This document shows, piece by piece, positions 32,378 through 44,479 of a stretch of 64,000 bases of DNA. The stretch's first letter is position 1; every line of letters begins with the position of its first letter. Origin of the DNA: Carettochelys insculpta. Its lineage: Eukaryota; Chordata; Testudines; Carettochelyidae. The stretch covers positions 271,909,798 through 271,973,797 of the forward strand of contig NC_134138.1 in assembly GCF_033958435.1 (NCBI RefSeq), given 5' to 3'. The position numbers were made by a program, and so were the translations under genes. The notes beneath the pieces were generated by a model. The model saw nothing but the letters and a program-made list of their open reading frames with translations, had not been told where the DNA came from and searched no databases.

Positions 32378-33955
32378 GAGCTGTCAAATGATTAAAGTTA
32401 ATTATGATTAATCATGTGATTAAACAATAATAGGATGCTATTTATTTATTTTTTTTATTTATTCTGTTTTCAAATACAGTGATTTTAGTTACAAAACAAT
32501 TCAAAGTGTACAGTCCTCACTTTATATTGATTTTATTACAAATATTTGCACTATAAAACAATAGAAATAATACTTTTCAATTCAAGTACTATAGTGCAAT
32601 CTCCTTATTATAAAAGTTGAACTTACAAATTTAGAACTAGGTACAAAATATCTGCATTCAAAAACAAAACAAGATGAATCTTAAGACCTCACAAGTCCAC
32701 TCAGTCCTACTTCTTGTTCAGCCAAACAGTAAGTTTGTTTATATTTATAGGAGATAATGCTGCTTGGTTTTGTCTATTATGCCTCTATTATGGCACAGTT
32801 GTAGTCAGTATCACAAGATTTTTACATACCAGATGCTTGAAAGATTCTTCTGCTGCCATCTTTAACCACCATTCCAAAGATCAAGTTTCCATGATGATGA
32901 TGGGTCTGGTGTGTTAAACATCCACAACAGTGTGGACCAGTGCATGTTCATTTTCATTACCTGAGTCAGATGCCAGAAGCACCAGACTGACTTTTTTGGT
33001 GGCTCATATTCTGTGGTTTCCACATCAGAGTGTCGATCTTTTAAGACTTCAGGTAGCATGCTCATCTCACACAGATTTTGGAAGGCACTTCAGAATTGTA
33101 AAACTTGGGTCAGGTCTGTAGCTATCTTTAGGAATCTTACATTGGCATCCTCATTGCATTTTGTAAAGCTGCAGTGAAAGTGTTCTTAAAATGAACAACA
33201 TATCCTGGATCATCATCCAAGACCAGTATAAGAGGGAATATATTGTAGAATGCAGATAAAACAGACCAGGAGATGTACAATTGTCCTCCAAGGAGCAGAG
33301 TCACAAATGTAATGAATGCAATATTTTTAAGTGTCACCAGCATAAAGGCATGTTATCTGGAACGGTGGGAAAAGCCTGGAGGGGCCTATGTTTGTGTAGC
33401 ATATTTTCTGTGTAAATACCTTGCAATCCCAGCTACAGAATCTTGTGCAAATCCCTGTTTGCACTTACAAGCAATATAATAAACAAGCAGCATTATATCA
33501 CATAAATGTAATATTGTCTTAAAGACTGGCTGCACAAGAAGTAGGACTGAATACATTCATACAACTTGAGCTGGTAAATACTGATAGAGAAACACTGTGT
33601 CACAAGGCCTGTCTTCTTTTTTTTGAAAGTTCAACTATGGTAACCCTACCTATAGTACTTGTATGAAGTAAATTGAAAACTACTCTTTCTTCTGTTTATC
33701 ATTTTCACAGTGCAAATATTTGTAATCAAAAATAAAATAAAGTGAGTACTGTACATTTTATAGTCTATGTTGTGATTGAAATCCATTTGTTTGAAAATAT
33801 AGAAAAATACCCAAAAATAATTGATACATTTCAATCAATATTCTATTGCTTAACAGTGCCATTAAATTGTGCTTAATTGCAATTAACTTTTTAAATCATG
33901 CCCATTTTTATTGAGCTAATCATGGGAGTGAACTGTGATGAATCAACTGCTCTAA
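32378..33955 (-). mobile_element. hAT element with long inverted ends
   Basis: The outer ends are 'agagctgtcaaatgatt' and inverted 'gatgaatcaactgctct'. Inside, about 350-450 bp at each side are imperfect inverted repeats ('acaaatatttgcactataaa' and the complement of 'cagtgcaaatatttgtaat'). The middle carries hAT transposase fragments on -. It belongs to a repeat family widespread in turtles and other amniotes. The ends are too decayed to read the 8-bp duplication. Confidence 0.8.
32860..33480 (-). pseudogene. hAT transposase remnant
   Basis: Minus-strand pieces include TLKNIAFITFVTLLLGGQLY and DDDPGYVVHFKNTFTAAL (33343-33137) and then RHSDVETTEYEPPKKS (33065-32862). Their order matches a ZBED-like hAT transposase region with an acidic/basic linker. 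The adjacent plus-strand segment around 33350-33440 also translates to CREYLAIPATES-like sequence that reads KYLAIPATESCANP on +, the hAT C-terminal dimerisation block, meaning the parts are in opposite orientations. All frames are short and disrupted. Confidence 0.7.
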
Positions 33956-34173
33956 ATATAGTTTAGTCTTACGTAAAAACAAGGGTCACAACATTCATTA
34001 ATATGACTGTGAAATGCATGCACAGATACTATGTAAGCAGCTATATATGCACTCTGAAAATACGTTCCTAAAGTGGGTATAGAGCAAGAATTGACAGATA
34101 GGTTTTCTGCCAGAGGAAAGATGTGTATTCATGTGTCTGTCCGTTGACATGTAAATTAAATATTGTAAACCAT

Positions 34174-34292
34174 CTAAAGAAGTGGGTCTTTGCCCATGAA
34201 AGCTTACGCTCCAAAATATCTGTTAGTCTATAAGGTGCCACAGGACTTGTTGGTTTTTAAGATACAGACTTACTCAGCTCCCCCTCTGATAC
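34174..34292 (+). mobile_element. Penelope-like tail
   Basis: 'aagaagtgggtctttgccca', 'gctccaaaatatctgttagt' and 'ctcagctccccctctgatac' give the complete forward tail without an inverted arm. Confidence 0.75.
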
Positions 34293-34854
34293 TTTTCAGT
34301 CTTAGCAGGTACGTAATATGTATAGAATTATCAAAGTCAAAGCTTGTCAGTTAAATATTCAGTAATTAAATAATGGATTTTGCAGTGGAGGTGGTAAAAA
34401 GAAGGGTACATTGTGATTTTGACTTGATATTAAAGTAAAAAGAAACAAATGTGATACTGACATGCTACCATTTTAATCACTAGAACTTGGGTGTGTTGGG
34501 AGAGAAGTAGGAAGTATTTCCAAGTATTTGAACAAAACTGAATCTGCTCTGACTCTCTTCCAGACTCCTTTCATTCACCTTTTGAGAATCTTCAGAGACC
34601 GAAATATTTGCTCTGCATAGAGGAAAAAGTGCTGCAAATACATGTGCATGGATATGTTGCTCTGTCTGTGCTGCCATTTTGAAAGCTCTTCTAATATACA
34701 GAGCAGGACCAATGTCAGTGCATTTTCTGCTCAGGAGTGAATCTGTTGCTTGGTGGGTTGGATTTCTCTCCCGCTGACCAGTAAAAAGGCCTGCAGTAAC
34801 TGGACTTTCTTTGATTCCATGAACTCATCTAAAGAACATACAGTCTTGAGTTTT
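34293..34854. other. Intergenic DNA without identified features
   Basis: No gene. A 'tttgattccatgaactcatc' stretch at 34810-34829 recurs near 38289-38310, upstream of another CR1 fragment. Confidence 0.4.
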
Positions 34855-35085
34855 CTCCATCCCATGACAGAAACACTAGCGGTCACCAAATGAAATGAAT
34901 AGGCAGCTGATTTAAAGCAATCAAAGGAAGTACTTTTTCACACAGTGCATAGTGGATCTGTGGAACTCCTTGCCAGAGGATGGTGTGGAGGCCAAGGCTT
35001 CGATTGTTAGCATGCAACTTATAAAATAAAAACGCATGCAGTGGCTGATAAGATCCAGGGCTCTTCCAAACCCTAGGCAATTACT
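34855..35085 (+). mobile_element. CR1 3' region fragment
   Basis: 'ggaagtactttttcacacag' and 'ctgtggaactccttgccaga' are the CR1 sequence encoding the YFF...VDLWNSLPE-type C-terminus. It parallels the copy at 38330-38540. Confidence 0.75.
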
Positions 35086-35889
35086 ATGAAGAAACGTGAC
35101 ATTATAGACTCATAGTGCTTTCTTCATAGGTAGGGCTTCTCTCTTTGCTCTTTTTCTCCTGCCTCTTAATATGACTCCCCTTCAAAAACAACAGTGTTAG
35201 GGATCATTTATGCAAAGCTATTAAATCATCAGTGGCACTCACAGCTGTAAAAAACATCTGCACTCTAAACTCTCGTTTTTGCTGAGAGACAAAGATGTAA
35301 TTGATTCACTCATTCTTGCATAATTGTATAGCTTCTGGTTTGTGTAAAGCTGGAGAGGTGGGTGGAGGGCAGGGGAGTCAACATGATTTGGTTTCAACTG
35401 ATTCATGCTCATGTCATCATGAAATACATATCTAGGCTGAGAGGCAGGGCACGGACTTGGTTACAGCAAGCTGCATCACCTCTTTAACGCCCTCCAGCCC
35501 TTGCCTGTGCTCTTAATCCGAAAGGTATAAATAATGTGAGAGCTAGTAAGCTAGGGTTTAATTTCTATTGTGAAAGAGAAGTGGTTTAATGCAGGGAAGG
35601 CAGCTGCATAGTTGCAGCATCAGAATTCCTCAATAAAATTCATCCATTGTCTCTCCAGTAGTTGCCTTAGTGACAGCACTATTCTTTGTTTCTCCTGCTG
35701 CTGCAGATAGAATTAAACAAAATCATGTTGTCAGTCTGCCAATCCACTGCTAAGGAATCTTTACATCAGATCAGCTAAATAAAAACACAGAATTACTGAT
35801 GTTGGATCAGTGCACTTAGAAGTAGGTACATCTTTTTTTTTCATCCAAACTGATTTTTTCCAACAAAAAATACAGATGACTTACTTGAC
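35086..35889. other. Intergenic DNA without identified features
   Basis: No gene or named repeat recognised. Confidence 0.45.
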
Positions 35890-36840
35890 TTAATCCGGTG
35901 TACTCTGAGTGGAGCATAAATCATCCACAAGTCTCTTCCACTTCACTCTGTCTTGAGACAAAAGCTCCAGCTGACTCCAGGAGTGCCCCAGTTATTGTTC
36001 TTCAATTTCAGTGGATTTTCTCTGCATTGTCCAAAGTCTTCCTCTTTGTGTTTTCCTCACGGGTTCCATTTGAGGACTTGACAGACTATGCTGGCTGATG
36101 GTTTTCTGCGAGTGTGACCTAGCCATCCCCACTTTCTTCTCTTGATTTGAACATCAAATGGTCCTTGTCCTACTTTGTTCCAAAGCTCCTCATTTGTGAC
36201 AAAATCTTGCCATTTGATGCAAAAGATGTACCTCAGATATCTCTTTATGAACGTCTTGTGATTTGAAGACTTTTTACTATATCAAGTCTCGCATCCATAC
36301 AAGAGCACACTCTTCACATCAGTGTTGAAGATCCACAGCTTCATCTTTGCAGATATTGTTTGTGAACACCATATAGGATGAAGAATATTTGGATGCAGCT
36401 GTTGCTTTCTCTAACCTGGCATGGATATCTTTGTCTGTTGGTCCGTCTCTGGCCATAATACTCCCCAAGTAGGTGAACTGCTCCACATCTTCCAGGTCAT
36501 CCTCTCCTGGAGTGATGGTGGTATTGTTGAACTGGATGATCCTCATTGTCTTGATCCATTCAACATATAAACCCTCAACATACCAAATTGTTCACAATGG
36601 TGTCTTGACAGAATCCTTCAGCTTACTTTCAGGAGTATGACAAGGGTGCCTATTGTCACCTTTCCTGTTCTTGATCACAATGGACTGGGTTATAAGCAGG
36701 ACAAAAGATGACCGTCAATAGGGCACTCAGAGGACACTTTTCAAACACTTGAGAACGTTGATTTTGCTGATGATGTTGCACTTCTTTCACACCACCATGA
36801 AAGCATGGAAGAAAAGATCGCAACTGTAGACAAAACTGTT
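35890..36840 (-). pseudogene. YLGS-type LINE with inverted 5' part
   Basis: The 3' portion is on the minus strand: the frame 36546-36319 reads IQFNNTTITPGEDDLEDVEQ, FTYLGSIMARDGPTDKDIHA and RLEKATAASKY, followed by decayed C-terminal sequence down to about 35890. The upstream reverse-transcriptase part is on the plus strand at 36613-36840, with QGCLLSPFLFLITMDWV and, in another frame, NVDFADDVALLSHHHESMEE, which contains the catalytic FADD. In an intact element FADD precedes YLGS on the same strand. The opposite orientation fits a 5' inversion. It is the same family as 19590-20050. The LINE clade is uncertain (RTE-like or related). Confidence 0.75.
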
Positions 36841-37479
36841 TCAGTGCCAGAACTGAGCATTATTAAAATACAAATAAAGGCCAGCAAAAACATATACAGA
36901 ATTTGCATTGAATTGGCTAAATTGCATCAATTGAAAACAATAAATCAAAAAATAAAACAAGGCACCTTAAAACAAATTTGGAAACAAAAACTGAAATGCT
37001 TTGGGTATGCCATTTTCATGATCAAATGTTTCCTTTTTTCCATTAGATGTGACTTTTTAAATGAAAAAGGAGGAAAAAATAGCTCAAAATGAATAGAAGC
37101 ATTTCATTTGAAGTAGGACGTTTGGACTCAGGTTGACTTAATTTCATTTGGGGTTTAGCCCATTTTTCAGTTTGTTGAAAAATCAAAAGAATTTGTGTAT
37201 TGAGTCAATTCAAAATGATTTTTCCTCATGCATTTACTTTTCAGTCTGAAATCTGAAAAGTCAGCTATTCAAAGACCTTTGTGGGGAAGTACAGCTAGGG
37301 TATACAGTAACAACAAATAATTCTCTTTCACCCCAGTGAAAACTACCCCTTCATAAAACGTAAGAAATGGGGTCACCCAATTAAATTAAAAGACACCAGG
37401 TTTTAAACAACAAATACTACATCACACAACACACAGTCAGTTTGTGGAAAACATTGCTAGGGGATTTTGTGAGACCCAA
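36841..37479. other. AT-rich intergenic DNA
   Basis: No gene or named repeat recognised. Confidence 0.45.
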
Positions 37480-37660
37480 AACAAGAAGTGGGCTTAGAAA
37501 ATAATTAGATATCTGTATGGAAGATAGATTCATATATGGCTACTAGCCAGGGTGAGGGTTGCACTCACTAGATGTGGTGTCCCTACACATCTCACTGCCA
37601 GATTCTGGGACTGGATGACAAGGGATGGATCACTTGATAATTTCCTGATTCTCTCTGAAT
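37480..37660 (+). mobile_element. CR1 3' end fragment
   Basis: 'tggctactagccagggtgag', 'cagattctgggactggatga' and 'gggatggatcacttgataat' belong to the CR1 3' UTR, as in the copy at 19330. Confidence 0.8.
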
Positions 37661-38329
37661 TATTTTGTACTGGCTACTTTTTTTTTTGCAAGAAATTGCT
37701 TGCAACAGGAAACTGAGTTTTCTTACAAATGGATGCATAAGTGAAATAGAAGTTCCCTTGAACTTAGCTTTCCTTGGCATCTTGAACAACCCACTTCAAT
37801 TAGACCACCAAGAATGAACTCATAATCAGACAAGAACAGTTCTGCTACTTAACTTATCACCTCTAAAATTATGGTGACAGGTCAATTGCCTGGCAACTGC
37901 TATATAAAAAGTGATTTCACAGCAGTGCTGTGGTATCTCCATTGGGCACAATGCTAATTATGTGGCAACTCATGGTGAGTCTCACACGTCATCCCCTGAG
38001 GAGTGTGCAATTAAGTTGTGCCATTGCTCTATTATTTGGTAGGGCTTTAATTGCTAAAGTGACAGTACCCTTATTATTACTCCTTGAAATATTCAAGGCT
38101 CGTCAGAGCTGCATGACAGTTAGACCATGGAATAGCTTTTCTAAAGGGAAGTGGTAGACATCCCATCATTTCAGACAGTTAAAACAGGACATAACTAAGT
38201 ATCGATCTTATACTGCTGGAAACAATCCTTCAGTGATCTCGGGATAGAGTAAAAGGCTGGCAGTCATTGGACTTCCCTTTCTCTAGTGTCTGCGATTCCA
38301 TGAACTCATCCAAAGGCCGTACAGTCTTG
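37661..38329. other. Intergenic DNA without identified features
   Basis: No gene or named repeat recognised. Confidence 0.45.
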
Positions 38330-38540
38330 ACATATTGTCTTCTTTGCACAATACAAGAATTAGGGGTCTGCAAATGAAACAAATGGGCAGCCAGTTTAAA
38401 ACAAATGGAAGTACTTTTTCGCACAGTGCAGATTCAATCTGTGGAACTTCTTGCCAGAGGATGTTGTGAAAGCCAAGTCTATAGCAGGGTTCAAAAAAAA
38501 AGCTAGATAAATTCATTGAGGATAGGTGATGTAGCCTCAT
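38330..38540 (+). mobile_element. CR1 ORF2 end fragment
   Basis: 'ggaagtactttttcgcacag', 'ctgtggaacttcttgccaga' and 'gctagataaattcattgagg' give the C-terminal coding end and start of the CR1 3' UTR. Confidence 0.8.
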
Positions 38541-39092
38541 AAGTCATATTGAAAGAAAAAAAATAAATAGGAAAGCTAAGTTGAGAAGCAGAATCTTTTG
38601 ACCTTACACAATATGGAAAAGCATCCAGCATTGACACAAAGGTATACGTGGTCTTTTTTCACCCTTCTCTTCTCCATTTTGAAGCAAAGATATTCATCTC
38701 CCATGGAGACTGCAAAGAGTCCCTTAACATTTCTTCCTTTGCTTAACCCATCCTCCAGCTAACAGTTACCCACCTTGCAGGTGACAGCCAGATGTGCCTG
38801 CTTTCTTTCTTCATAGTCCAACACCTTTGATTCAATATCGGCCTGATGGTTTCCTATAGAAGTGCAATCTCTCTAAGTACTTGTGAGGCTCCCCTCACTG
38901 TAAGATCTGAGTCTCTCTTGATTGTATGTGCCCATAAGAGTAAGTCATATCAAACCAAGGGAGGTACTTGGCTGAGGATGGGCATGTTAAGAATACCCTG
39001 GTCGTGTCACCGAGATTGTATGATAAATCAGATCCAAGACCTTATTCAAAATTTAGCCTTTGAAAATCTCTAAATTGAAATGCTCATCATCC
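38541..39092. other. Intergenic DNA without identified features
   Basis: No gene or named repeat recognised. Confidence 0.45.
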
Positions 39093-39100
39093 ATTTAAAG

Positions 39101-40150
39101 CATGGTTTCCCAAACTGGGGGGCTTGCCCCCTGGGAGGGTGTGAAGAAATTCCAGGGGGGGGCATGAGGCGACCAAGCCTCCCCCAGTCATTCCCTGCTC
39201 CCTGAAGAAAGAGCTGGCCTTTGCTTCCAGCTCTCAACCCCTGCTATATTATATGGGTGACCCAGTGCAGATGCTATGAAAAGCAGGCAGCCGGCAAAGA
39301 CCCACATGGAGCTGGCTGCCTTCTGCAAATGAGAGTGAGTGTGGGCTGAGGGGGAGGAGGATGGGGTTAGATAGAGGGCTGGGGGGGTGCCTGGCTTTAT
39401 AGGAGGGCAGGGTAGGGGCTCAGCTGGGTGGCTCCCAGGGCTTGCAGGGCTCGGGCAGCCGGCCAGCTTGTGGGACTTGTGGGGCTCAGGCTGCTGGCCC
39501 CAGCCAAGCAGGGCTTGGGTGGCTGGCCCCAGCCATGTGGGACTTGGGCGACTCAGGCTGGTGGGCAGGTGCCTGGCCCTGGCAGCGTGGGGCTCAGATG
39601 GCTGGGCCTGGCAGCATGGGGCTCAGGTGGCTTGGGATGTCAAGTGGGTAGCTGGCCCTGGCAGTGTGGGTCTTGGGCGGGTGGCTCAGGCAGCTGGCCC
39701 ATGGCTGGGTGGCTGGCTGGTGGGTAGGTGGCTGGTCCCAGCAGCGTGGGGCTCACATGGCTGATGGACAGGTAGACAGCGGGCCCAGGTGGCTGGCGGG
39801 TGAGCAGATGGCTGGCCCTGGCAGCACAGGGCTTGGGCATGCAGGTCTGGCAGCTCAGGTCTCAAGCAGGTGGGTGGCTGGCGTGGACAGCTCTGTAGGT
39901 TGGCATGGGCTCAGGCAGCTGGCCAGCTGGATCTGCACCGGGCAATCACAAGGGGCCAAGAAAAATGATCTGTGCTTATTTTTTATTTTAAATGACATTT
40001 TTATACTAAGCTTTTGTGTTTATTTTAAATTGCAAATTGAATTTTTGCTAAAGGGGAATTGGATGATGGTAAAGAAGAGGTGCGGGGGTGTGAGGGTTTC
40101 TCAAAAATCAAAAGGGGGGGGTGTGATGCTGAAAGGTTTGGGAGCCCCTG
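39101..40150. mobile_element. hAT-like non-autonomous element carrying a minisatellite
   Basis: The termini 'catggtttcccaaactgggg' and inverted 'ggtttgggagcccctg' are imperfect inverted repeats. The flanks ATTTAAAG (39093-39100) and GTTTAAAG (40151-40158) agree at seven of eight positions, as for an 8-bp hAT duplication. The interior is a GC-rich minisatellite (about 39420-39910), then AT-rich DNA (39960-40060). No transposase is encoded; open frames over the repeat are artefacts of composition. Confidence 0.8.
39420..39910. repeat. Minisatellite, irregular units around 'ggctggcccc..gcagc'
   Basis: Degenerate tandem units combine 'ggtggctggccc', 'cagcgtggggctc' and 'ggcagctggcc' with variable lengths. 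The array lies wholly inside the hAT-like element. Confidence 0.75.
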
Positions 40151-40158
40151 GTTTAAAG

Positions 40159-41730
40159 TTTTCTTTCTAAATGCTGGGCATATTTATGGTATAACAAACA
40201 AGGGTCTGGAGGAAGGCCATCGAATACTTTTTCACCAGTGATCTAGGGCCCAATCCTCAGTTGGTCTTAATTCACTATTATATAGTCAGCTACTTTGCAG
40301 ATACTCTGTTGAATAGCATGCTGCCAAGACACACATCCTACTATACAGGGATATGGGTGATTCAGCTCCGAGAAAACAAAATCCTCTGAGTCCAGAGTTC
40401 CTTCTGTGGCTAGGCTACTCTTTCTGTCCAGTGAGCAGGACACTCTTGTGTAACCCACACACCTACTGGTGCATGTCCCAAGTAGTGGTTACAAGTGGGG
40501 TTCATTCAGTATTTCTATTGTCTCTCTGAAGCTTGGGACAAATCTCCTCAGCTGGGGGAAGTGTGTAACTCACACACCGACTGTATGTGTTTCACTGTCC
40601 TAAGTACTGGCTCCTAGATCACTTACACAGTAAAAGAACAGTTCCTGTACGGCCTCAGCTGAGAGCCAGCTGGCTTTTAGATCAAACTGTCAAGGCTCCT
40701 GCACAGAGGTCCCAGGTTTGAGTCCACCTGTGGGTGTTTACACCTATGCAAACTCAGTATTTCTGCAGAGCTACATAAACATTAACAAATTAGCCTTCAC
40801 AACAGCAGTAGTAGTCTGGCTGACAGACTTGCTGGGTCCCTGGGCAAGATGCAGGGAGGAGGGTCACTCTGGACCACCAAAAGGGAAGGGAAGCCTCTCG
40901 CAGCTAGCCCTTGAGCATTGCTCAGAGCATACCGCTCTGGTCTTCCAGCAGAAATTTAAAGGGCCTGGACAGTGGCATCAGTAACGACCAGAAGCCCCAG
41001 ACCCTTTTAAATCTCCAGGGTCCATGACAGCTGCTCCCTTTACACCCATTTGGAGCCAGGGCTATATAGCTGGGACATATTGTTACAATTCAGTGACACT
41101 GAGATTGATGGCCTGATTTTTACAAAGTTGTGGCTGGAGGTGTGCAAACAATTTTGTCCCTACTCTGCACCCCAGTGACCATGACTGCACCCACAAACCA
41201 TCTGTCTGCCTGCAGGAGTGATCCATGCACAAGAATAAGTGTGGTGTTATATCCATTTGCACCAGCCAGTGACTGCTTTCCACATGGCATTGCAGTACGT
41301 GCAAAGCTGGAGAGTTTGTAAGCACAGAGAAATGTCTGCCAACCAGCACTGCCAGGAAATCAGGGGCTGAGCCAGCTACCCAGCTGTGGGGAGAACTACA
41401 GAGTTCCTGCCTGCTCCTTACATGTTCAGGCCATGGGATTACTTCAGTGCTCAGTCTGTTTCACTGCTTTCTTGTGTTTTTTCTAAAGCAGTTCAAATTT
41501 GCCTTCTTGATTTTCAGACCACTACACTGGCTCTCCGACCTTGTAACCACCAAACCTCCCCAGCTCACAGAGCTCCTGCCACCACAGACTCATCTGTCCA
41601 GGTTCTTCTCATCTTCTTCTCCCCATAATCCCACCAGTAATCGTGGTCCTTGGAGGTGGGGAGTTGTGCTGTGGCATTCTCCAGGGTGCCAGACAACAGC
41701 AGCTCCTCAGCTGCTCATCCTCCTTGAATG
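40159..41730. other. Intergenic DNA without identified features
   Basis: No gene. A tRNA-like phrase ('ggcttttagatcaaactgtc', 'ggtttgagtcc') at about 40670-40725 might be a decayed SINE head, but no paired tail is seen. Confidence 0.4.
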
Positions 41731-41935
41731 AATTGACCTTGTTAACTCTGGACCTCCTCTCAACTGGGACTCCCTCCTTTTCGTGAGCCTATAAATTTAG
41801 ACATCAGACAAAGCGGGTCTTTGCCCACAAAAGGTTACACTGCAAAACATCTGTTAGTCTATAAGGTGCCACAGGATTTCTTGTTGTTTCTGAAGATACA
41901 GACTAACTCGGCTACCTCTCTGACACTATTCAGCT
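41731..41935 (+). mobile_element. Penelope-like tail, long form
   Basis: It begins 'gaccttgttaactctggacc', as the forward arm at about 4038 does, and ends 'aactcggctacctctctgac'. There is no inverted arm. Confidence 0.7.
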
Positions 41936-42059
41936 GTTCTAAACTCTCATACGTGACAGAGCAGCTAAACAGGGGCCTATAACTAGCAGCCTGATGGCCC
42001 CCCTTCTACCTCTGTGTGTGCAAGGCCCTCTGTACTGTATCTGAGTACCTCCTACTCTG

Positions 42060-42160
42060 TTAATCTATTTATCTTCACAACACAGCTCTGAGGTAGGGAA
42101 GTGCTCTTATCCCCATTTCACAGGTGGGGAACTGAGGCACAGATTTTGGGATCCATGAAG
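42060..42160 (-). repeat. MIR-like SINE fragment
   Basis: 'atccccatttcacaggtggg' and 'gaactgaggcacaga' are the antisense core end of MIR. Confidence 0.8.
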
Positions 42161-42935
42161 GGACTTAGGTGTTGCAATGCTAAGTATCATAGCAGCTAGT
42201 TTGTAGCTGGCCAGAAAAATCACAGGAAGAGCACTGCAGTCCACACAGCTGAGCAAGCTACCTGAGCTCCCCAGACAATGAATGGGGAAAGATAGCAGGC
42301 TGGACTGTGTGGATGTCAGTCTAAGGTGTCTAAGTGAGGAGCCAGCTAACTCACTAATGGGACATGCCCAGGGAAGGAGTGTGTGAGCAGCCCTGGCACT
42401 CGCTCATAGAAAGGTGCCTAACTCCCCCACAGCAGGGGGGCACCTATCTCTGCTCTGCAATCCTTGAATTGGACCACTCTGCTGTAGGGAGACTTGAGCA
42501 TGTAAGACAGAAGCACCTAAGCTGGTTCTTGCAAGAGTGAGTTTGGTGCCTGCACAATGGCTGGAAGAAGAGGTACTGTTGCTCACTTCATAACTTTTGT
42601 CTTAGAGAATGGAGCACTCTCCCAGGATGCGGAAGACCCCAGGTTAATTTCCATCTGCAGCCAGTAGGGGAGAAAGGATTAGAACAAGGAACCCCTGCCT
42701 CTCAAGAGAGCGCTCTGACGAAATATGGGACCTTCTGAGGTGAGAATCCTTCTGTCTTGCCTGTTGAAGGGGTTCCATAGTGTATAATTTTATAGATGAG
42801 GCATTGGACCAGACGGACTGGACCCTACCTCTTCCAGCTGGAAGGTGAGTACATCAACCACTGGACTGCAGAATCTTTGCACAGGCTCTCTCTGGCCCAT
42901 GGACAGTTCCAGTGTGGATAAACTAGGTCATTGAG
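42161..42935. other. Intergenic DNA without identified features
   Basis: No gene or named repeat recognised. Confidence 0.4.
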
Positions 42936-42940
42936 CCAAG

Positions 42941-42969
<29 letters not shown>
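42941..42969. repeat. (GA)n microsatellite
   Basis: An uninterrupted GA run of about 14 units. Confidence 0.95.
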
Positions 42970-42972
<3 letters not shown>

Positions 42973-43289
42973 TCTGCTCTAACCATGGGTGGCACCACTA
43001 CCTTCTAATCCTGCGTCTGGGTTTTGAATGGGACCTGTTCTGTTAGGTAGCCTCTGAAAACACCTACCAGCTCAGGGGCAGCAAGTGACTCGAGTAGATG
43101 AACTCCCGTCTTCCAGAGTGATTCACAAATCAGGGGGCTTAGGTTGGAAGATAGGGGCCTGCATGCGAACAGGAAGGCATCGGATGCAAAACCAGAGCCA
43201 GAAATTTTGACCCCTAGGGAGTATTTATACTGAAAACTTGGATACCTGTAGGATTCTGAGGGAGTTTCATAGATCATGATGGAGACCAA

Positions 43290-43440
43290 GTTAAGATCTG
43301 AGCACCTAAGCCCTCCTGTGGACTTGGACTTGGATTAAGTGACTTGCCTACAGGCACAGGAAGAGCAAAGCGGAGCAAAGACCTAAACGTAGGTTTCCTG
43401 AATCCCAGACCAGTGTTGTTCACCGCTGAAAGACCCCTCC
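43290..43440 (-). repeat. MIR/CORE-SINE-like fragment
   Basis: 'ttaagtgacttgcctacagg', 'aggtttcctgaatcccagac' and 'cagtgttgttcaccg' give the antisense MIR-type order. Confidence 0.65.
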
Positions 43441-44259
43441 TCCTACCTAACACAAGAGCCCATCTGGCCCAGCAGTTCTCCGGGAGAGCTAGGGCATGAT
43501 GATAACTCATGTTGAAGATGCCACATCTGAGCACAAACACAAAATGGCAGCTGCCACCCCAGTGGCTTTTGCAGCAAGCAGTGAGATTCCAAGATTGAAA
43601 AGTGCAGAACATAGAAGACAGAGTCTCCTTTCATTTTGCAGCTACAGATATAATACTGTTGTCAATTGTTTACTGGGCCCTTAAGCTTTTCAAAAATGAA
43701 ACTCTGGAGACGCAGAACCAGATTGAGTTGCATGGAGAAGGATGTTTTATGTACAATAAACGATTGAAAATGTAATCTCTGATGCCCTTACACTAGAGGA
43801 AATAATACCCCATGATGGATGTTTTCAATTGAAAGAGGCTTTTAAAAATACAGTCTTCAATGGATTTGCAAGTTACATATTGAACTATTCCTTAGTGGGA
43901 TGTGTAAGGCAAATTTGCACTAAAAATGTTCCAAAAATGTGCACCCTGAGGTAAATATTAACTAATTGATGTGCTGGTAGTTTACAAGAAGCAATTATTC
44001 CCCATATACATTTGCCTAACTTACGAATAAAGTAAAAAAAAAAAAAAAGTAAAGCTTAAAATCAAAAAAGAGTTTGAGATTGGCCACTTAGTGGGAAACC
44101 AATGCACTTAATGTGGGGTTGTCATACGTTCAGTGACATGCAGACTGGATCTGTATTGACATGCAAATGACAGCACCATTTTGCATCAGAGAACTATGTC
44201 TTCAAAACAAAGTACAGGCAATCAGTATAAATAACAGCTCCAGATTTCCGCCTTACTGC
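43441..44259. other. Intergenic DNA without identified features
   Basis: No gene. A poly(A) run lies at about 44035-44048. Confidence 0.45.
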
Positions 44260-44479
44260 AATGCAAGAGATCCAAGGCTAGTTTTACAGCATGTGTTTAT
44301 TAAAACTTTGCACAGCACATTCAACGCAGGAGCTAACGGACAAAGTTCTCTCACCTGTGATGTTCAGAAAGTTGGAGTTGATTTGCACAACGGTCCATTG
44401 TGGTCTTTAAATTCACGGGTGATGTTTTTCAAAAGCACGTTCATTGTTGGCTTATGTCGGCTCCCGCTGCCTCCCTGCC

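Noticed and set aside
39387..40170. Long overlapping open frames on both strands rich in Gly, Trp and Ala
   Set aside because: They come from the GC-rich minisatellite inside a hAT-like element; they appear in several frames at once and have no conserved motif.
40670..40740. Possible tRNA gene
   Set aside because: Only a tRNA-like B-box phrase is present; no cloverleaf with a proper acceptor stem can be drawn. At best it is a SINE head remnant.
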